Source: an uncultured Methanomicrobiales archaeon (GTDB taxonomy: Archaea > Thermoplasmatota > Thermoplasmata > Methanomassiliicoccales > Methanomethylophilaceae). From it: a DNA stretch of 6,064 nucleotides. Made by a program: the position numbers and the translations under genes. This document shows, piece after piece, positions 1 through 4,200 of the stretch (positions are counted from its first letter, which is position 1; each line of letters begins with the position of its first letter). The stretch is from positions 1-6,064 of the forward strand of contig CAMMYR010000046.1 of NCBI GenBank assembly GCA_946528255.1. Reading direction: 5' to 3'. Under the pieces are notes generated by a model. It had not been told where the DNA came from. It made no database searches and saw only the letters and a list, made by a program, of their open reading frames with translations.

Positions 1-147
1 TAAAATTAACGACGTAGTGTAGATTGGATGCGAATCTGCGCTTTACGATTACTTTGCCACGAATTCCGATCAACCCATGTCTTCCGCACTGTAGTCCAGA
101 CATCTCGATATAAGGCTGCAGCTTCCTGCAGGTCCTGTGTGCAGCCG

Positions 148-224
148 ACTATTGATTCGAACCCACTCACACTTGAAACGAGGCACGGAGGCATCAGATG
201 AGCGTGAGAATCCGAACCAATAGT
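148..224 (-). ncRNA. candidate structured RNA (long hairpin) downstream of tRNA-Lys
   Basis: Arms 224-201 and 173-148 pair as a ~24-bp stem in the minus-strand transcript, interrupted only by a 2-nt bulge (164-165), with a ~27-nt loop. Every non-Watson-Crick position (155/217, 160/212, 162/210, 163/209, 171/203) is G-U on the minus strand but A-C on the plus strand. That asymmetry suggests selection on a minus-strand RNA rather than a DNA inverted repeat. A second perfect 7-bp inverted repeat follows (114-120 with 140-146), then a 6-bp one (77-82 with 98-103), so the structure may extend to about position 77. No TATA box is visible just upstream, so it could be read through from the tRNA-Lys promoter. 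It matches no RNA family I know: it lacks RNase P, SRP or 5S signatures and shows no clear H/ACA pocket. The hairpin is seen; an RNA gene is inferred. Confidence 0.4.
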
Positions 225-252
225 ATTTTCCGAGAAGCTCTGGATAGACAAG

Positions 253-329
253 TGGCGGGCCTGAAGGGATTCGAACCCTTGACCACCTGATTAAAAGTCA
301 GATGCTCTACCTAGCTGAGCTACAGGCCC
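253..329 (-). tRNA. tRNA-Lys (anticodon UUU)
   Basis: A complete cloverleaf reads on the minus strand. The 7-bp acceptor stem GGGCCTG/CAGGCCC is perfect, followed by discriminator G and a genomically encoded CCA (255-253). The D stem is GCTC/GAGC. The anticodon stem TCTGA/TCAGG encloses the loop CTTTTAA, giving anticodon UUU, which decodes AAA/AAG lysine codons. The T arm AAGGG-TTCGAAT-CCCTT is perfect. The mature body without CCA is 74 nt, there is no intron, and the variable loop is the normal 5 nt. The gene lies in the same orientation as trmI just upstream, but it has its own promoter-like TATA element in the gap. No T-rich terminator is evident after the CCA. Confidence 0.97.
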
Positions 330-370
330 AAAGTCAGCTTATGCTGGTATTTGCGCTGATTCAATCAATC

Positions 371-379
371 CTATATAAA
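371..379 (-). promoter_or_regulatory. TATA box for tRNA-Lys
   Basis: The minus strand reads TTTATATAG, close to the archaeal TATA consensus. It sits about 46 nt before the tRNA 5' end and 5 nt after the trmI stop codon. Initiation about 26 nt downstream would give a short 5' leader of roughly 20 nt, to be removed by RNase P. Its place between the trmI stop and the tRNA suggests the tRNA is transcribed independently. Confidence 0.65.
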
Positions 380-384
380 GATAC

Positions 385-1167
385 TTAAACGACGCGTCCG
401 GAGCGCCTGCGGCCGAACACCAGATACCCCGTGTGGCCCAGGGTGTCGAAGGAGGGCCTGACGCCGCCCGGATGCACATCGATGCCCCTCTGGATGTTCT
501 CAAGGGAGTGCACATCGGCGAATCCCATGTCCCGCAGGGCGTTCACGGAATCGAACACCTGGTTGGCGTTGGGCACGTATATGCAGATCCTTCCGCCGGG
601 GCGGAGGAACGGGACCAGGTTATCCAGCGCCAGCCAGGGATCCGGCATGTCCATGGTGAGGACGTCCGCGAGCCAGTCTATCTGCGGCTTCGCCTCCCTG
701 GCATCGCCGATCGTATAGGACCAGTACCTGTCGTGCCCGGTGCGGGAGATGTTCTTCCTGGCCCTCTGGGCGTTCTCGTCCTTCAGCTCCAGGGTGTGGA
801 CGCGGCCGTTGGGTGCCACGGCATGGAGCAGCGCGGTGGTGAGCCCGCCGGATCCGGCGCCGACCTCCAGCACGCTGTCGCCGCATTTGACGTCGCAGTG
901 CATGATTATGGTCTCTGCATCCTTGGGGGTGATGATCTGCGCCCCCCTGTCGAGGGACCCCATGAGATCCATTGTGCCAGGCACGAAGAGGGTGAGCTCC
1001 TTGCCCATGATCGAGACGGTATCCCCGTCCTCCGCATCCGCGAACCTGGAGCCGTCGATGGCCCCCAGGGACGGGATCTTGAGCATCCCGCGGGACATGT
1101 GGAAGTAGAATCTCTTCCCGGTGGAGGGCTCCTCGAGGAAGACGTACTCGTTATCGGCTATGGGCAT
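385..1167 (-). CDS. trmI: tRNA (adenine-N1)-methyltransferase, TrmI family (m1A57/58)
   Basis: This encodes a cytoplasmic SAM-dependent enzyme that methylates N1 of adenine 58 (in some archaea also 57) in the tRNA T-loop. With the ATG at 1167 it has 260 residues, the usual archaeal TrmI length. The N-terminal small beta domain is followed by the conserved RGAQIITPKDA (about 74-84). Next come SAM motif I VLEVGAGSGGLT (99-110), the acidic end of the following strand TLELKDE, and DMPDPW (173-178), which holds the family's catalytic aspartate. Then follow LRPGG (188-192), YVPNANQV (197-204) and the C-terminal HTGYLVFGRR (245-254). The stop is TAA. The frame stays open upstream to a TTG at 1236, but that codon is next to the promoter TATA. 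An in-frame TTG at 1197 is a possible near-leaderless start; ATG 1167 fits the family N-terminus better. The gene is divergent from the adhesin gene and followed by tRNA-Lys. Confidence 0.93.
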   Translation of the reverse strand: MPIADNEYVFLEEPSTGKRFYFHMSRGMLKIPSLGAIDGSRFADAEDGDTVSIMGKELTLFVPGTMDLMGSLDRGAQIITPKDAETIIMHCDVKCGDSVLEVGAGSGGLTTALLHAVAPNGRVHTLELKDENAQRARKNISRTGHDRYWSYTIGDAREAKPQIDWLADVLTMDMPDPWLALDNLVPFLRPGGRICIYVPNANQVFDSVNALRDMGFADVHSLENIQRGIDVHPGGVRPSFDTLGHTGYLVFGRRRSGRVV

Positions 1168-1220
1168 ACCCGGGATTAGCGCATCATAGGATATCAAAGT
1201 TGACGGCTGGTGGCAACCCT

Positions 1221-1232
1221 TATTATATATAG
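1221..1232. promoter_or_regulatory. shared bidirectional TATA element between trmI and the adhesin gene
   Basis: The plus strand reads TATTATATATAG and the minus strand CTATATATAATA, so both directions offer a good archaeal TATA core in an otherwise GC-rich region. Placing transcript starts about 26 nt from the centre gives roughly 1252 rightward and 1200 leftward. The implied leaders are about 48 nt to the adhesin ATG (1300) and about 33 nt to the trmI ATG (1167). No purine-rich BRE stands out on either side. No other TATA-like sequence is visible in the 132-bp gap. Confidence 0.6.
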
Positions 1233-1260
1233 TCAAAGAAAGGTTCGCCAGGCATATGCA

Positions 1261-1279
1261 GAGGGGCCGCTGGCCCCTT
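1261..1279 (+). promoter_or_regulatory. GC-rich hairpin in the adhesin mRNA leader
   Basis: GGGGCC (1263-1268) pairs perfectly with GGCCCC (1272-1277) around a 3-nt GCT loop. It is extended by A1262-T1278 and a G1261-T1279 wobble. It ends about 9 nt before the Shine-Dalgarno sequence and falls inside the predicted leader, so it could influence ribosome access or mRNA stability. It is not a typical terminator, since no T-run follows. The stem is seen; the role is inferred. Confidence 0.5.
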
Positions 1280-1287
1280 GACGAAAG

Positions 1288-1293
1288 AGAGGT
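1288..1293 (+). promoter_or_regulatory. ribosome binding site of the adhesin gene
   Basis: AGAGGT contains GAGGT, complementary to the archaeal 16S 3' end (CACCTCC). It is spaced 6 nt before the ATG at 1300. This supports that ATG over later in-frame ATGs at codons 11 and 15, which lie inside the signal-peptide hydrophobic core. Confidence 0.7.
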
Positions 1294-1299
1294 TTCGAA

Positions 1300-4200
1300 A
1301 TGAACGAGAAGAAAATACTGGCGTTGGCGATGGTGGCCGTCATGGCCATCGTGCCCCTGTGCTCGATATCCATCGATACGGGCTCCGATGGCTCGGCCGT
1401 CTCCGATGCCGCGTCGAAGACGCAGAATTACCTGTACGTTCTGGAATACGGGCAGAACAACATGACCATAGACGATGTCCTGGTCTCATTGGACGGCACC
1501 CAGTTCCCGTCCGGTGTCGGATCGGCGCTCGCTTCGAAATACAGGGTCTCCGCGGATTCTGAGGAGAAGAGCTCGGCCACGACCGTCAACGAAACTACCA
1601 AAATCAACAAGTTCTGGGATTTCGACGACGAGACCGGCAAGGGGCCGTTCAACTCGTTCTACGCGGCCGTCAACATAACCACCGGGAAGGCCGACTTCAT
1701 CCTGAAGCCCAGCGATCTCACCAAGAAGCTGGACGGCAGCGGATTCACCGCCGCCGATTACAACATCATGCTCATCATCCCCACGGTCTACTGGAAATCG
1801 GTGGCCAACTCCGACGGATCCGGGAAGCTCTACCTCTCGAACCTCCCGAACTACTATTACTCGGACGGGAGCGGCGGCTCGGTGAGGATCGACGGCATGG
1901 TCGCCTATGCACACAGCTATGGCGCCAACGGAACCGACATCGGGGACTACAAGACCCATGTCATGCCCTATCTGGCGATTGGCGTGTACGAATCGTCCTC
2001 CAAAACGATCGCGGCGGGGAACATCCTGGTCTCGCAGAAGGGGGCGACGCCCTATGCCTGGAATTACAATGGGCTGTACGAGGACGTTCAGAGGAACCCC
2101 GCCTCCGGGAGCTCCAAGTACCAGATATGGAACTTCCACCAGTGGACACTGTACAAGATGATGTCCTACACCGTCATGGGGACCAAGAACTCCCAGGAGA
2201 TGATCGGTTACGGGGTGGTCAACGCATCCGGCAGGATAGACACGGGCGCTACGTCCGCATCCGGCCCGTACTACGGCACCGACTCGGAGACTTCCAACGT
2301 GAGGATGTTCATCGAGGACTCCTGGGGAAACGGACTCGAGGTTCTGGGAGACACCCTCATCGTCGACCGTGCCTTGTACGTGGGCAACCAGCTAGGCGGA
2401 TCCATGCATGTGACTTCGACCGCGGGCAAGGCCTCGACCGGTCTAACCATTCCCAATCTGGACTACGAAATCGCCACTCATGAGACGGGAGGATACATAA
2501 CCAAGACCGGCACCAACTCCATGTCCTGGGACTTCCCAGTCTCAGTCTCATCCACCCGCACCACCGGGCTGGATACCATCGACGATGTATTCGCTCTTTT
2601 CCACGATGTGGATGAAGTGAGGATGCTGGATGTCGGCCATTTCAACAAGGGCCAGAAGGACGGTATCGACCGCCTCAGGGCCTTCTATATCCAAGACGAC
2701 GGAACGGGATACGACAGCGTAGCCCGTCTGGCCTATCTGATGGACAATTCCGCCATAGGGGCGGTTGCCGGCACCAAGTCGGTTCCCTCGGGCCCCAGCT
2801 ACCTCTACGAGCTCAGCTACAACGATTCCAACACGGCCATCTCCGATGTCCGCGTATCCTTCGGAGGAAACGCAACCACGGCCGGCACGGAATTCGAGTC
2901 CAAGTTCCGCGTCGATGCCGGCTCCAAGGATGCCAGCATATCGAATATCGTCAACAGCTCGTCCAAGATCAACAAATTCTGGGAGTTCGACCCCGTGACG
3001 GGATTGGGCCCGTTCAACTCGTTCTACGCGGCCATCAACATCTCTGGCGGCCCCAACAACGACGACAGCAACGAGTTGAGGCTGAGCACGGAACTGGGGA
3101 AGATCGCCTATGTGCTGAACCCCTACAACCTGAAGCAGACAGTCAACGGCAACTACATCAACAACCAGGTCGGCAAGACGGAGATGGGCTACTACAACAT
3201 CATGCTGGTCATCCCCACCGTTTACTGGAAGGCCGACGGCGGGAAGCTGTACATCTCCAGCGAACCCTCGTACCAGAGCTCCGAGGGCGAGGTGGAAGGC
3301 ATGCAGGCGTACGCCCACACCTACGGCGGCACATCGACGGGGACCGCCCCGTACATAGCCATCGGGGTATACGAGGCATCCACGGCCACGCATTCCGTGG
3401 GGCAGATAATGGTCTCGCAGAGCGATAAGATGCCTGCGGTCGTCAATTACCATGACGTTTATGCCGCTGTTTCGAAGAACCCGGCTTCCGGGAACTCCAA
3501 ATACCAGGTGTGGAACCTCTACCAGTGGACCCTGTACAAGATGATGTCCTACACGGTCATGGGGACCAAGAACTCCCAGGCGATGATCGGGAACGGCATC
3601 GTGGATGTGAGCAGCGTAAAGGCAACAGGCGCCACCACCGACAGGGGCCCGTACTACGGCGGCTCCTCCAACAGCGAGCACGTCAGGATGTTCCTGGAGA
3701 GCGCATGGGGCAACGGCCTGGAATTCCTGGGGGACACCGTCATCGAGGACGGCGTCATATTCACGGGGAACACGCTGGGAGGATCTCCCACCATCACCAT
3801 CTCCGGCAAGACCTCCACGGGGATATCTTTCGCCACGCTGAACAATCCCATCGCCACCAACGAGAAGGGAGGGTACATCGTGGGCACGAGCACCTCGTCC
3901 GCCACCTGGGACTTCCCTACGGCGATATCCGCGAGCCGCGCGACCGGTCTGAACGCCATCGACGATACCTTCGTCTCGTTCTGCGACGGGATGAGGATGA
4001 TGGATGTGGGTCACTGCAACAAGGGGCAGCACGACGGTATCGACCGCATCAGGGCCTTCCCGATGACCGATGAAGGTTACGGATACAACGGCGCGACGCG
4101 CCTGGTGTACGTGATCGCCAACGATGATATCATCGAACCCCCCGCGAGTTACGGCATCGAGTACGAGGCCAACGGCGGTACCGGGACCGGACCTTCGACG

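Larger units (their letters stand above)
1256..1303 (+). other. possible 15-codon upstream ORF overlapping the adhesin start
   Basis: ATG at 1256 opens a short frame, MQRGRWPLDEREVSK, whose TGA stop (1301-1303) overlaps the adhesin ATG (1300-1302) as ATGA. The start lies about 4 nt after the transcript start predicted from the TATA element, which is leaderless geometry common in archaea. If translated, it would deliver ribosomes directly to the adhesin start (termination-reinitiation), and it runs through the GC-rich leader hairpin. There is no evidence of conservation from one sequence, and a chance ORF of this length is quite possible. Confidence 0.3.

Noticed and set aside
16..42. A 10-bp plus-strand stem (16-25 with 33-42) with two G-U pairs
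   Set aside because: It is short, isolated and on the opposite strand from the main RNA candidate; a stem of this size can arise by chance.
1..103. A minus-strand frame from ATG at 103 running off the left edge (MSGLQCGRHG...)
   Set aside because: Only 34 codons are visible, there is no convincing ribosome site and no recognised similarity. It could be a real gene start, but the window cannot support it.
6..251. An 81-codon minus-strand frame beside the tRNA
   Set aside because: It would start with TTG 1 nt after the tRNA CCA with no ribosome site, matches no family I know, and spans the hairpins, which better explain the region.
433..1179. A 248-codon plus-strand frame opposite trmI
   Set aside because: It lies antisense to a clear TrmI with all family motifs; the translation has no domain-like pattern and is a GC-bias shadow.
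2641..4119. A diversity-generating retroelement target at the module C-termini
   Set aside because: The fold resemblance raised the idea, but no reverse transcriptase, template repeat or adenine-focused differences between the two copies are visible here.
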